Shown here: positions 35,240-43,761 of the stretch, in pieces | Layout of the letters: the number at the start of each line of letters is the position of its first letter | How positions within the stretch are numbered: the first letter of the stretch is position 1 | Assembly (NCBI RefSeq): GCF_001422545.1 | Contig: NZ_LMLE01000006.1 | Span: 238,982-302,981, forward strand | Length of the DNA stretch: 64,000 bases | Direction: 5' to 3' | Origin: Pedobacter sp. Leaf41 | GTDB taxonomy: Bacteria > Bacteroidota > Bacteroidia > Sphingobacteriales > Sphingobacteriaceae | Notes under the pieces: model-generated | Seen by the model: only the letters and a program-made list of their open reading frames with translations | Databases searched by the model: none | What the model was told of the DNA's origin: nothing | Program-made: the position numbers and the translations under genes

Positions 35240-36010
35240 ATGAATAATCAACATAAAGAATCAAAAATTACCCTTTTAGGCGCTGGTCCGGGCGATCCGG
35301 ATTTGTTAACCTTAAAAGGAGTTAAAGCTTTGCAGGCTGCAGATGTTGTTTTATACGATGCTTTAACCAATGAAGCCTTATTAGAACATGCGCCAGCTGA
35401 TGCGATTAAAGTATACGTAGGGAAACGTTCTGGAGAGCATTCATATCCGCAGGAAACTATCAATAAACTGATGATTGATTACGCGTTAAATTACGGCCAT
35501 GTGGTTCGGCTAAAAGGCGGCGACCCTTTCGTTTTTGGCAGAGGTTACGAGGAATTGGATTATGCAGCTTCTTACAGCATCCCTGTTGATGTTATTCCTG
35601 GCATCTCGAGTTCGATTGGAGTTCCGGGTTTGCAGCAAATTCCGGTAACACACCGCGGATTGAGCGAAAGTTTTTGGGTAATTACAGGAACAACTACTTC
35701 TGGAGAGGTTTCCAATGATATCTATCAGGCAGCAGAATCAAATGCGACAGTTTTGGTATTAATGGGCTTGAAAAAACTAGCTAAAATTGTAGAAATTTTC
35801 AAAGCAGCAGGCAGGCAACACTTGCCGGCAGCAGTGGTTCAAAACGGATCATTTGAAGATGAAAAACTAGTTGTTGGAAGAGTGGAAACCATCGAAAGCT
35901 TAGTGCAGCAGGAAAATATTAAGGCGCCTGCACTTTTAATTTTTGGTGAGGTAGTTTCTTTACATCCTTCATTTAAAAACTTAGTAAAACAATATGCAAG
36001 TATTGCCTAA
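35240..36010 (+). CDS. cobA: Uroporphyrinogen-III C-methyltransferase (SUMT)
   Basis: 256 residues from the ATG at 35240. A frame from 35165 would add 25 residues of repeat-like, low-complexity sequence and is unlikely. Motifs are canonical: ITLLGAGPGDPDLLTLKGVK, HVVRLKGGDPFVFGRGYEEL, VIPGISSSIGVPGLQQIPVT and APALLIFGEVVSLH. It methylates uroporphyrinogen III to precorrin-2 for siroheme, the cofactor of the reductase encoded just upstream. Its stop overlaps the next gene by 17 bases. Confidence 0.93.
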   Translation: MNNQHKESKITLLGAGPGDPDLLTLKGVKALQAADVVLYDALTNEALLEHAPADAIKVYVGKRSGEHSYPQETINKLMIDYALNYGHVVRLKGGDPFVFGRGYEELDYAASYSIPVDVIPGISSSIGVPGLQQIPVTHRGLSESFWVITGTTTSGEVSNDIYQAAESNATVLVLMGLKKLAKIVEIFKAAGRQHLPAAVVQNGSFEDEKLVVGRVETIESLVQQENIKAPALLIFGEVVSLHPSFKNLVKQYASIA

Positions 36011-37505
36011 CCAACCTGATAATGCATTGCCTTTTTCTGATGATGAAAAAGGTAATCAGCTTTTTCCAGTTTTTATTAAACTAAATAAGCTATGTACATT
36101 ATTAATTGGTGCGGGCAATATTGGGCTTGAGAAACTAACAGCAATTGTAAATAACAGTCGTCAGGCTAAAATTACCATTGTAGCCGAAATTGTTTCTCCT
36201 GAGGTTTATGCCCTTATCGCGGATTATCCACAAATCAAAGTGAAACAAAAAAGCTTTGATGTTTCTGATTTGGAAAATATCGACATCGTTTTCGCTGCAA
36301 CAAACAATAATATTTTAAACGAAGAAATTAGGGTAGTAACACACGAAAAAGGCTTGCTTATTAATGTAGCTGATAAACCTGATTTATGTGATTTTTATCT
36401 GGGTTCAATCGTTCAAAAAGGCGATTTAAAAATTGCGATTTCTACAAACGGCAAATCACCAACTATTGCCAAACGTTTAAAGCAAATATTGAACGAGGGA
36501 ATTCCGGCAGAGCTGGATGAAACCTTACAAAATATGAGTGCTCTGCGGCAAACACTTAACGGCGATTTTTCGTCGAAAGTGAAGAAGCTGAATAAGGTTA
36601 CACAAAGTTTAATCAACCCACGAAAAAGCTTTGCAGAGCGCAATATTAAGTGGTTGATCTGGACTGCTGCAATTTTATTAATTGGTTCTATCGGGTTAAC
36701 GCTTTGGAATACCGAACCTGAATTTCAGACTTTCCTGCTGAATATTGATCCATTATTTTATTGGTTCTTAGGCGCAGGCTTTGTATTCGCTTTAATTGAT
36801 GGTGCTATCGGAATGTCTTATGGGGTTACTACGGCTTCATTTTCTTTGGCCATGGGTTTACCGCCGGCATCAGCGAGTATGGCCATTCATATCTCTGAGG
36901 TGATGAGTAATGGAATTGCCGGATGGATGCACTACCGCATGGGAAATGTAAACTGGAAGTTGTTCAAAATATTGATCGTTCCTGCAGTGATTGGTGCAGT
37001 TTTAGGCGCATACATTTTATCGTCATTAGAGCATTATAGTGCTTATGTTAAACCTGTAGTGGCCGTTTACACCTTATTTTTAGGTGGTGTAATTTTGATG
37101 AAAGCGTTCAATATAAAACGAAAAAAAGCCGATCAAAAGATAAGAAAGATTGGGTTTTTAGGCTTTGTAGGTGGTTTTATCGATGCTGCTTTTGGTGGCG
37201 GATGGGGCTCTATAGTGCTTTCAAGTCTTATTGCCGGTGGCCGTCATCCCTTATTTTCATTAGGAACGGTAAAAATCAGCAGATTTTTTATCGCAACGCT
37301 AAGTTCTTTAACTTTTTTTACGATGTTAGGGGGCAAACACTGGGAAGCCGTTTTAGGATTGATTATTGGCAGCGCAATCGCATCGCCAATAGCGGCAAGA
37401 GTCTCAAACAAAATTTCAGCGAAAACGATCATGGTAGCAGTTGGTATCATCGTAATGATCGTAAGTTTGCGTAGTGTGATCTTGTTTATTTTAAAATTAA
37501 TTTAG
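35994..37505 (+). CDS. Precorrin-2 dehydrogenase (siroheme synthase N-domain) fused to a TSUP/TauE-SafE membrane transporter
   Basis: 503 residues. Residues 20-205 match the CysG/Met8 N-terminal module: LFPVFIKLNKLCTLLIGAGN, IVFAATNNNILNEEIRVV, GLLINVADKPDLCDFYLGSI, LKIAISTNGKSPTIAKRLKQ. The aspartate of VADKPDLCDF fits the one used by Met8-type enzymes. From residue 217 onward eight or so membrane helices form a TSUP permease (FALIDGAIGMSYGVTTASFS, GGFIDAAFGGGWGSIVLSSL). The first part should oxidise precorrin-2 and insert iron; the second should move a sulfur compound such as sulfite or sulfate across the membrane. I see no stop or frameshift between the parts. The transporter direction and substrate are inferred from the operon. 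Confidence 0.85.
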   Translation: MQVLPNQPDNALPFSDDEKGNQLFPVFIKLNKLCTLLIGAGNIGLEKLTAIVNNSRQAKITIVAEIVSPEVYALIADYPQIKVKQKSFDVSDLENIDIVFAATNNNILNEEIRVVTHEKGLLINVADKPDLCDFYLGSIVQKGDLKIAISTNGKSPTIAKRLKQILNEGIPAELDETLQNMSALRQTLNGDFSSKVKKLNKVTQSLINPRKSFAERNIKWLIWTAAILLIGSIGLTLWNTEPEFQTFLLNIDPLFYWFLGAGFVFALIDGAIGMSYGVTTASFSLAMGLPPASASMAIHISEVMSNGIAGWMHYRMGNVNWKLFKILIVPAVIGAVLGAYILSSLEHYSAYVKPVVAVYTLFLGGVILMKAFNIKRKKADQKIRKIGFLGFVGGFIDAAFGGGWGSIVLSSLIAGGRHPLFSLGTVKISRFFIATLSSLTFFTMLGGKHWEAVLGLIIGSAIASPIAARVSNKISAKTIMVAVGIIVMIVSLRSVILFILKLI

Positions 37506-37507
37506 TG

Positions 37508-38257
37508 ATGGGAGTAGAGGAATTAAAGGCGGAACTTACAGGCTTAAGTACAATTGAGAAATTGCGGTATTTGGCCAATAAATATGCAGATCGAATTATT
37601 TTTTCAACCAGTTTTGGTTGGGAAGACCAAGCCATTACGCATTTAATTTTTGCCGATGATATTCCTATAAAAGTGTTCACACTGGAAACGGGTCGTTTGT
37701 TTCCAGAAACCTATTATGTTTGGAACCGTACTTTAGAAGCTTACAACAAACCCATTCACGCTTATTATCCTAAAAATGAACTTTTGCAGGATATGGTAAA
37801 TACAAAAGGGCCAAACAGTTTTTACGAATCAGTAGGAAATAGAAAAGAATGCTGTTACATCCGTAAAATTGAACCACTGAAAAGAGCATTAACAGGAAAC
37901 GAAATTTGGGTAACCGGGATTAGGGCTGAGCAGAGCGCTAACCGTGAAGATATGCACGATTTAGAATGGGATGAAGGTAATCAATTGATCAAATTCCACC
38001 CCATTTTTGACTGGACATTGGAAGATGTAAAAACTTTTATTAAAGAAAATAATATCATTTACAATACTTTACACGATAAAGGTTTTCCGAGCATTGGCTG
38101 TGCCCCTTGTACAAGAGCAGTACAACCTGGTGAAGATTTTAGAGCCGGAAGATGGTGGTGGGAAGACCAAAGTAAAAAGGAATGTGGCTTGCATGCTACG
38201 GAAGCTGTGGAGCTTGAGGGTAAAAAGGTTGAAGGTAGAAGGTTCGAGGGTGATTAA
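37508..38257 (+). CDS. cysH: Assimilatory adenylyl-sulfate (APS) reductase, CysH family
   Basis: 249 residues from the ATG at 37508; a GTG just before it is in frame. It starts almost at the previous stop. The PAPS-reductase fold is seen in RIIFSTSFGWEDQAITHLIF and VFTLETGRLFPETYYVWNRT. Cysteines C115-C116 (KECCYIRKIEPL) and C198-x2-C201 (GCAPCTRAVQPGEDF) are the 4Fe-4S ligands that distinguish APS reductases from PAPS reductases, and the catalytic cysteine is in KKECGLH. It yields sulfite and AMP using thioredoxin. About 20 extra residues (LEGKKVEGRRFEGD) after the catalytic motif are encoded by short purine-rich repeats. Confidence 0.93.
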   Translation: MGVEELKAELTGLSTIEKLRYLANKYADRIIFSTSFGWEDQAITHLIFADDIPIKVFTLETGRLFPETYYVWNRTLEAYNKPIHAYYPKNELLQDMVNTKGPNSFYESVGNRKECCYIRKIEPLKRALTGNEIWVTGIRAEQSANREDMHDLEWDEGNQLIKFHPIFDWTLEDVKTFIKENNIIYNTLHDKGFPSIGCAPCTRAVQPGEDFRAGRWWWEDQSKKECGLHATEAVELEGKKVEGRRFEGD

Positions 38258-38602
38258 GACTATTGCAAAATCTCACCCTATGAAAGAAACTGCTCGTAAG
38301 CACTTCAGCACATCCTCTCCCTGAGGAGAGGGAGTTAACGGCCAAGGGATAAATCGTGATGATTTAACGCAAGCACTTTGTTTCATCTCTTCAAGGAGAG
38401 GGAGAGCACAAAATAAGCCAAAGCCCCAACATTGATAGGATGAGGTTATAGAAATAGAAATGTATGGAACTATGTAATTCAACTTTAAAACATTCCAACA
38501 AATAACAACAACAACAACAAAAGAATATAACATTTTAAAAGAGATTAGACTGTTGAAAATCTCAGTCACTTATTCTCTCATTCAAAATTCAAACATTTAC
38601 AA
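38258..38602. other. Intergenic stretch with palindromic repeats before cysD
   Basis: 345 bases without a gene. It holds a palindromic repeat element (38311-38446), a short run of aac triplets near 38504-38518, and an AT-rich end before the cysD start. I saw no clear terminator, so cysD may still be co-transcribed with cysH. Confidence 0.55.
38311..38446. repeat. Palindromic intergenic element (aaggagaggg family)
   Basis: Contains the small hairpin cctctccctgaggagaggg, and a second part with tcttcaaggagagggagag ending in gataggatgaggtt. The same second part, tcttttcaaggagagtgatt to gataggatgaggtt, recurs at about 48738-48797. It is a dispersed repeat with no coding content. Confidence 0.65.
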
Positions 38603-39508
38603 ATGAGTACATATAATTTTGATTACTTAGATGAACTAGAGGCCGAGGCGATTCATATTTTACGTGAAGTTGCTGGGCAATTTGAGAAACCGGCATTATT
38701 ATTTTCTGGTGGTAAAGACTCGATTACTTTGGTTCGCTTGGCAGAAAAGGCTTTTCGCCCTGGGAAATTTCCATTCCCTTTAGTGCACATTGATACGGGA
38801 CATAACTTTCAGGAAACGATCGACTATCGTGATCAGATGATTGAAAGGATTGGTGAAAGGTTAATTGTTGGTTCTGTTCAGGAATCAATCGACCAGGGAA
38901 AAGTAGTAGAACAAAAAGGTAAAAATGCCAGCAGAAATGCTTTGCAAACCGTAACCTTGTTAGATACCATTGCAAAATACGAATTTGATGCCTGCATCGG
39001 CGGGGCTCGGAGAGATGAGGAAAAAGCCAGGGCCAAAGAACGTATCTTTTCTGTTCGCGATGAATTCGGTCAGTGGGATCCAAAACGCCAACGCCCAGAA
39101 CTATGGAATATATACAATGGTAAAATCCATAAAGGCGAAAATGTGCGTGTATTCCCAATCAGTAACTGGACCGAACTTGATGTTTGGAACTACATTCGAA
39201 GAGAAAACATCGAACTGCCAAGCATTTATTTCTCCCATGAGCGTGAAGTAATCACCAGAAATGGGCAATTGATGGCCGCTTCTCCGTTTTTAAATATGGA
39301 TGATGAAGATATCGTTTTTCGTAAACAAGTACGCTTCCGCACCGTTGGCGATATGTCTTGCACCGCTGCGGTAGAATCTGAAGCAATTTTGATTGATGAT
39401 ATTATCACTGAAATCAGTGCTTCAAAAATCTCCGAACGTGGCGCCCGTATGGATGATAAAGTTTCGGAAGCCGCAATGGAGGATAGGAAAAAAGGAGGGT
39501 ATTTTTAA
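38603..39508 (+). CDS. cysD: Sulfate adenylyltransferase subunit 2 CysD
   Basis: 301 residues, the usual length. The PP-loop ATP site is LLFSGGKDSITLVRLAEKAF. Further CysD landmarks are PLVHIDTGHNFQETIDYRDQ, CIGGARRDEEKARAKERIFS and RRENIELPSIYFSHEREVI. With CysN it makes adenylyl sulfate from sulfate and ATP. It follows APS reductase and precedes cysN by 127 bases. Confidence 0.96.
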   Translation: MSTYNFDYLDELEAEAIHILREVAGQFEKPALLFSGGKDSITLVRLAEKAFRPGKFPFPLVHIDTGHNFQETIDYRDQMIERIGERLIVGSVQESIDQGKVVEQKGKNASRNALQTVTLLDTIAKYEFDACIGGARRDEEKARAKERIFSVRDEFGQWDPKRQRPELWNIYNGKIHKGENVRVFPISNWTELDVWNYIRRENIELPSIYFSHEREVITRNGQLMAASPFLNMDDEDIVFRKQVRFRTVGDMSCTAAVESEAILIDDIITEISASKISERGARMDDKVSEAAMEDRKKGGYF

Positions 39509-39635
39509 AAGATTTGAGTATTGCGATGTGAGACTTGAGAACCTTGCATCTGAAATCTGAAATGATATAAAATTAATAAAGTTAGAAGATTGGTTATTTC
39601 TCATATCTCAAATCTAACTTCTCATATCTAAAAAC

Positions 39636-40886
39636 ATGAACATATTAAAATTTTTTACAGCAGGCAGTGTAGATGATGGGAAAAGTACCCTAATCGGCCG
39701 TTTGTTATACGATACAGATTCTATTTTAGCTGATCAGTTGGAAGCCTTACAAAGCTCTAACCGAAAAAATGACGATGGAACAATAGATTTAGCCATTTTA
39801 ACCGATGGTTTAAGGGCAGAACGTGAGCAGGGAATTACCATTGATGTAGCTTACAAATATTTTCAAACCGATAAACGCAAATTTATCATCGCTGATACGC
39901 CTGGCCATATTCAATACACTAGAAACATGGTTACGGGTGCTTCAACAGCAAACCTTGCCATCATTCTAATCGATGCCAGAAACGGTGTGGTTGAACAAAC
40001 CATCCGCCATTCTTACCTGGTTTCTCTATTGGGTATCAAACACATTGTTGTTTGTATAAACAAAATGGATATGGTTGATTATAGTCAGGAAGTTTATAAT
40101 TCAATTATAGAGAAATACAAAGTATTAGCACAGCAACTGAAATTAGTTGATGTGAACTATATTCCGGTTAGTGCCCTGAAAGGAGATAACATCGTTCAGA
40201 ATTCTGAGCGGATGGATTGGTACGAAGGCGAAAGCTTGCTGCATTTTCTTGAAAAGGTAGATACCGATAGCCTGGAGAAATCAACTTTAGCTCGTATGCC
40301 TGTACAATGGGTTATCCGTCCGCAAACGGAAGCGCTCCACGACTACCGCGGTTACGCCGGGCGTGTGCTGAGCGGAACTTTTAACCTAAATGATAAGGTT
40401 ACCGTTTTACCGTCAGGAGCGAGTTCTGTTGTCGAAAAAATTGAATTTTTTGATCAAACCCCAGATGCTGCGCATGCTGGTCAGTCGGTTATTATCCATT
40501 TAAAAGATGATGTAGATATTAGTCGTGGAGATACCATTGTGAATGCATCAGCTTTGCCACAAGAATCGAAATTAATTGAGGCAGACTTATGCTGGATGGA
40601 TGGACGGGCATTAGATACATCAATCACATATTTAATTCAGCATAACAGCAAACTAACAAAGTGTAAAATCAGCGAAATTTTGCATAAGGTAGATATTAAC
40701 ACGCTAGAAAAACATTCCGCAGAAGAATTCAAATTGAATGATATTGGTAGAGTAATTGTTAAAACAGCTGATGCCTTAGCTTTCGATTTATATGATGATA
40801 ACCGAGCAAATGGTTCAGCTATTTTAGTAGATAGCAGAACGAATTTAACAGTTGGCGCTTTAATGTTTAGAGCGGCTGTTGAGTAA
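39636..40886 (+). CDS. cysN: Sulfate adenylyltransferase subunit 1 CysN (GTPase)
   Basis: 416 residues. GTPase motifs are present: G1 AGSVDDGKSTLIGRLLYDTD, G3 IADTPGHIQYTRNM, G4 VVCINKMDMV, and the elongation-factor-like beta domains follow (VQWVIRPQTEALHDYRGYAG). GTP hydrolysis drives sulfate activation by CysD. There is no C-terminal APS kinase (CysC) domain, which agrees with direct use of APS by the 4Fe-4S-type reductase. A hairpin with a T run follows. Confidence 0.95.
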   Translation: MNILKFFTAGSVDDGKSTLIGRLLYDTDSILADQLEALQSSNRKNDDGTIDLAILTDGLRAEREQGITIDVAYKYFQTDKRKFIIADTPGHIQYTRNMVTGASTANLAIILIDARNGVVEQTIRHSYLVSLLGIKHIVVCINKMDMVDYSQEVYNSIIEKYKVLAQQLKLVDVNYIPVSALKGDNIVQNSERMDWYEGESLLHFLEKVDTDSLEKSTLARMPVQWVIRPQTEALHDYRGYAGRVLSGTFNLNDKVTVLPSGASSVVEKIEFFDQTPDAAHAGQSVIIHLKDDVDISRGDTIVNASALPQESKLIEADLCWMDGRALDTSITYLIQHNSKLTKCKISEILHKVDINTLEKHSAEEFKLNDIGRVIVKTADALAFDLYDDNRANGSAILVDSRTNLTVGALMFRAAVE

Positions 40887-40980
40887 ATACAATGGAAATG
40901 GGGGATGTTTTTGGCAAAACTACGGAGAACCATAACCAAATATCATAATGGAAACTCTTAATTAGAGGAAAGCAATTTCA

Positions 40981-41011
40981 GCGGGGCATCGGTTACGACA
41001 GCCCCGTTTTT
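40981..41011 (+). terminator. Terminator-like hairpin after cysN
   Basis: Stem cggggc / gccccg around a 13-base loop, followed by a run of T. It lies about 95 bases after the stop and overlaps the start of the dispersed element, so it may be part of the element used as a terminator. Confidence 0.5.
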
Positions 41012-41150
41012 CGTTCCAATTTTTTGTAAACTTTCGTCGTGCTGAGGTACGAGGCCTCTGTTCCATAGGTCGCAGATGCTTCGTGCCTCAGCATGACAGC
41101 TTTATTTAAGGTTGCTGCTACAAAAAAGATTTTCACTTCAACCGGGTTTA
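40994..41150. repeat. Composite dispersed element, copy 1
   Basis: The core is a long hairpin (gctgaggtacgaggcctctg against cagatgcttcgtgcctcagc), flanked left by acagcccc, tttttcgttccaattttttg, and right by gacagc, ggttgctgctacaaaaaag. The order of parts is the same as at 48826-48985, and an inverted, partial relative lies at 45575-45685. Confidence 0.65.
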
Positions 41151-41269
41151 TTTCCGTCCGGTCGAATCCTGATGTGGAAGTTTATCTTCAGAGCATCATC
41201 AAAATTTTTATTTTTTTTATCTTCGCTTATCCCTCAAACAAACATTCACAAGAAACTAAAGACTAAATT

Positions 41270-42280
41270 ATGCATGCCGGAAGAAAGTATACCTTTTTCG
41301 AATTTATTTTATGGACTCGTAGAGATCTATATCGATTAACGATTCTTGCTGTAATTCCAACAATTCTTTATCACTTTTGTGGCTTTACCTTTCTTTCTAT
41401 TTCGTGGGTTCCGGTTGCGCTTTTGGGTACAGCCGTATCATTTATCATTGGTTTTAAGAATAACGCCAGTTATTCGAGATTATGGGAAGCACGACAAATT
41501 TATGGCGGCATTATTAATATCAGCAGGGCATTTGGTGTGATGATCCGCGATTTTTTAGAATCAAAAGATAAAAGTATTGAAGTTAAAGTGATTTTTTACC
41601 GCCACTTTGCTTGGCTAACAGCATTGCGTTTTCAACTTAGAGAACCACGGGCATGGGAAAATATGGATGATCCCCGAAATGTTGAATACTCCAGAAATTA
41701 CCATATAGCAGAAAAAATAGACAAACTTGAAGAAGTTTTAGCTAAATATCTTTCAGCTGATGAATTAAGTTACGTTTTAACAAAGAAAAATAAGGCGACA
41801 CAATTGATGGCGCTACAATCAAGCCACATTAATAGGTTATTTGCAAGTGGAAATATATCCGATCTTCAATTGCAATCTTTGCAAAATGCAATCACTGTTT
41901 TTTACGATAATCAAGGCAAAGCCGAAAGAATCAAAAACTTTCCGTACCCGAGGCATTTCTCGTCCATTGCAACCATTATGCTTAATCTTTTCGTGTTTTT
42001 AGTTCCTTATGGTTTGCTTAACGACTTTAATAAACTGGGTAATGGTACCTTGATTGAAGGTTATTCAATTTGGTTAAATATTCCGTTTGCTATTTTGTTA
42101 ACCTGGGTTTTTAATTCTTTAGATGTTGTGGGAGAAAGCTCCTCCAATCCGTTTGAAGGTAATGCAAATGATGTTCCGATCACGAATATCTCCAGAACAA
42201 TCGAAATTGATATGCGGGATATGCTTGACGAAACCGACCTGCCGCCTGCTATTACACCAGAACATAATATTTTGATGTAA
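41270..42280 (+). CDS. Bestrophin family (UPF0187) ion channel
   Basis: 336 residues. Membrane helices lie near residues 20-65 (LTILAVIPTILYHFCGF, VPVALLGTAVSFIIGFKNNA) and 225-290. Bestrophin landmarks are SYSRLWEARQIYGGIINISR, FPYPRHFSSIATIMLNLFVF and NSLDVVGESSSNPFEGNAND. Bacterial homologues form pentameric channels for cations or anions. Nothing around it suggests a more specific role. Confidence 0.9.
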   Translation: MHAGRKYTFFEFILWTRRDLYRLTILAVIPTILYHFCGFTFLSISWVPVALLGTAVSFIIGFKNNASYSRLWEARQIYGGIINISRAFGVMIRDFLESKDKSIEVKVIFYRHFAWLTALRFQLREPRAWENMDDPRNVEYSRNYHIAEKIDKLEEVLAKYLSADELSYVLTKKNKATQLMALQSSHINRLFASGNISDLQLQSLQNAITVFYDNQGKAERIKNFPYPRHFSSIATIMLNLFVFLVPYGLLNDFNKLGNGTLIEGYSIWLNIPFAILLTWVFNSLDVVGESSSNPFEGNANDVPITNISRTIEIDMRDMLDETDLPPAITPEHNILM

Positions 42281-42315
42281 GTTTTTTAGAAGATTAAAAT
42301 AAAATCAAGTTTTTA

Positions 42316-42347
42316 TTTGCATTTAGTAAGTATACTTATTATAATTG
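42316..42347 (+). promoter_or_regulatory. Promoter and palindromic operator of the SRPBCC-EVE-MarR operon
   Basis: TTTG at 42316-42319 and TATAATTG at 42340-42347 (one mismatch to TAnnTTTG) are 20 bases apart, a good Bacteroidota promoter. Between them lies a perfect 12-base palindrome, TAAGTATACTTA, at 42327-42338. A MarR protein encoded by the third gene is the obvious candidate to bind it and repress the operon. The first start codon is 25 bases downstream. Confidence 0.6.
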
Positions 42348-42372
42348 CACTTATAATTTAATCTTAAAAATC

Positions 42373-42792
42373 ATGCTACAGAAAACATTTTCATTAACAA
42401 CAAAAGAAATCAACAAAGAGCAAATTTGGAAACTTATGTCAGATGTAAACAATTGGAAAAATTGGGATACATCGGTAGAAAATTCAGAGCTTAAAGGTAA
42501 GTTTGAAACCGGCTCGGGTTTCTTATTTAAACCAAAAGGTGGTCCAAATGTTAATATTAAGCTTATCGATGTAAAACCATACACCTATTTTAAAGACGAA
42601 ACCAATTTTCCATTAGCTAAAATGAATGGCGAACATTGGTATGAAGAAACTGCTGAAGGCTTAAAAATTACCATAACGATGACGATGACCGGGGCTTTAT
42701 CCTTTTTATGGAACAGGATAGTGATGAAAGGAATAGTAGCGCAATTAGAAGACGACATTACAAACCAAATTAAAAATGCTTCAAAAAATTAA
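42373..42792 (+). CDS. SRPBCC family (polyketide cyclase/START-like) protein
   Basis: 139 residues with the helix-grip fold: KEQIWKLMSDVNNWKNWDTS near the start, a hydrophobic cavity region (GSGFLFKPKGGPNVNIKLID) and a long final helix (MKGIVAQLEDDITNQIKNAS). The fold binds small hydrophobic ligands; the reaction, if any, is unknown. It abuts the EVE gene with no gap and is co-transcribed with a MarR regulator. Confidence 0.85.
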   Translation: MLQKTFSLTTKEINKEQIWKLMSDVNNWKNWDTSVENSELKGKFETGSGFLFKPKGGPNVNIKLIDVKPYTYFKDETNFPLAKMNGEHWYEETAEGLKITITMTMTGALSFLWNRIVMKGIVAQLEDDITNQIKNASKN

Positions 42793-43221
42793 ATGGAAAA
42801 TAAAGCAAGATATTGGATTACAGCTACTTGTAAAGATCATGTGAAAAGAGGTATTGAGGGTGGTTTTATGCAGGCTAATCTAGGTAAATTACCAGCCTTA
42901 AAAAGATTAAAACCGAATGATTGGATAATCTTTTATTCTTTGAAACAATTTATGGAAAGTGATGAAAAATGCCGGGCTTTTACAGCAATTGGAAGCGTTA
43001 CAGAAGATGAACCTTATCAAGTTGAGATTTCAGAGAATTTCAAACCTTATCGAAAAAATATAAATTTCATCAATTGCAACGAAGTTTCGATATTGCCATT
43101 GATTTCCGAACTTCAATTTATAGAGAATAAGAAATCGTGGGGCTACCCATTTCGGTTTGGCTTTTTTGAAATTAAGCAATTCGATTTCGAACTAATTACT
43201 AACAAAATGTTAAAGAAATAA
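42793..43221 (+). CDS. EVE domain protein
   Basis: 142 residues matching the EVE (PUA-like) domain of UPF0310 proteins: YWITATCKDHVKRGIEGGFM, LKRLKPNDWIIFYSLKQFME, FTAIGSVTEDEPYQVEI and WGYPFRFGFFEIKQFDFELI. EVE domains bind modified bases in nucleic acids in other contexts. Here it stands alone between SRPBCC and MarR genes, and its last base overlaps the MarR start codon. The function is not known. Confidence 0.88.
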   Translation: MENKARYWITATCKDHVKRGIEGGFMQANLGKLPALKRLKPNDWIIFYSLKQFMESDEKCRAFTAIGSVTEDEPYQVEISENFKPYRKNINFINCNEVSILPLISELQFIENKKSWGYPFRFGFFEIKQFDFELITNKMLKK

Positions 43222-43673
43222 TGCCTGATAAAAGTTTTAGTGTAAAAAATGCCGATGATAGTTCAGGCTTTTTGCTTTGGCAAGTAACTGCAATATGGCA
43301 AAGAGGCATAAAAAAAGCGTTAGATGTGCATAATTTAACGCATTCTCAATTTGTTTTGTTGGCTAGTTTATTATGGTTGTCCAATCAAAAAGGAGATATT
43401 ACCCAAATTGATTTATCATCGCATAGCAAAATAGATCCAATGACAACTTCAACAGTTTTAAGAACCTTGCAAACAAAAGGCTTAATCGCTCGCAAAGAAC
43501 ATAGTGCTGATACGAGGGCAAAAGTTATTCAACTAACCGATGCGGGAATTTCTATAACTAAACTTGCGCTCAAAACAGTTGAAACTTTCGATAAAGATTT
43601 CTTTTCGGTGATAAAAAATAAACGGAACGACTTTAACGAAATTGTTGTTCAGCTAATAAAGGAAAATAAGTAA
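43221..43673 (+). CDS. MarR family transcriptional regulator
   Basis: 150 residues. The winged helix reads LTHSQFVLLASLLWLSNQKG, ITQIDLSSHSKIDPMTTSTV, LRTLQTKGLIARKEHSADTR and AKVIQLTDAGISI. It is the third gene of a tight operon and probably controls its own promoter through the palindrome at 42327. MarR proteins usually release DNA on binding small aromatic compounds, which would fit the SRPBCC partner. Confidence 0.92.
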   Translation: MPDKSFSVKNADDSSGFLLWQVTAIWQRGIKKALDVHNLTHSQFVLLASLLWLSNQKGDITQIDLSSHSKIDPMTTSTVLRTLQTKGLIARKEHSADTRAKVIQLTDAGISITKLALKTVETFDKDFFSVIKNKRNDFNEIVVQLIKENK

Positions 43674-43761
43674 ACTTCAAATTTTGCCTTATGGAAATAG
43701 CAAAAACATTTCATCGTATTCCTATATTTAATAAATCAATTTAACCCTTAAAATTCAGAAG

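Larger units (their letters stand above)
40887..41269. other. Intergenic stretch with a terminator and a dispersed element
   Basis: 383 bases without a gene: the cysN terminator-like hairpin, a composite palindromic element, and an AT-rich end that should hold the promoter of the bestrophin gene. Confidence 0.6.

Noticed and set aside
38273..38569. 98-codon minus-strand frame between cysH and cysD
   Set aside because: It runs through repeat DNA (aaggagaggg family and aac triplets) and has no family pattern.
38724..39158. 144-codon minus-strand frame inside cysD
   Set aside because: Antisense shadow of conserved cysD sequence; no recognisable protein features.
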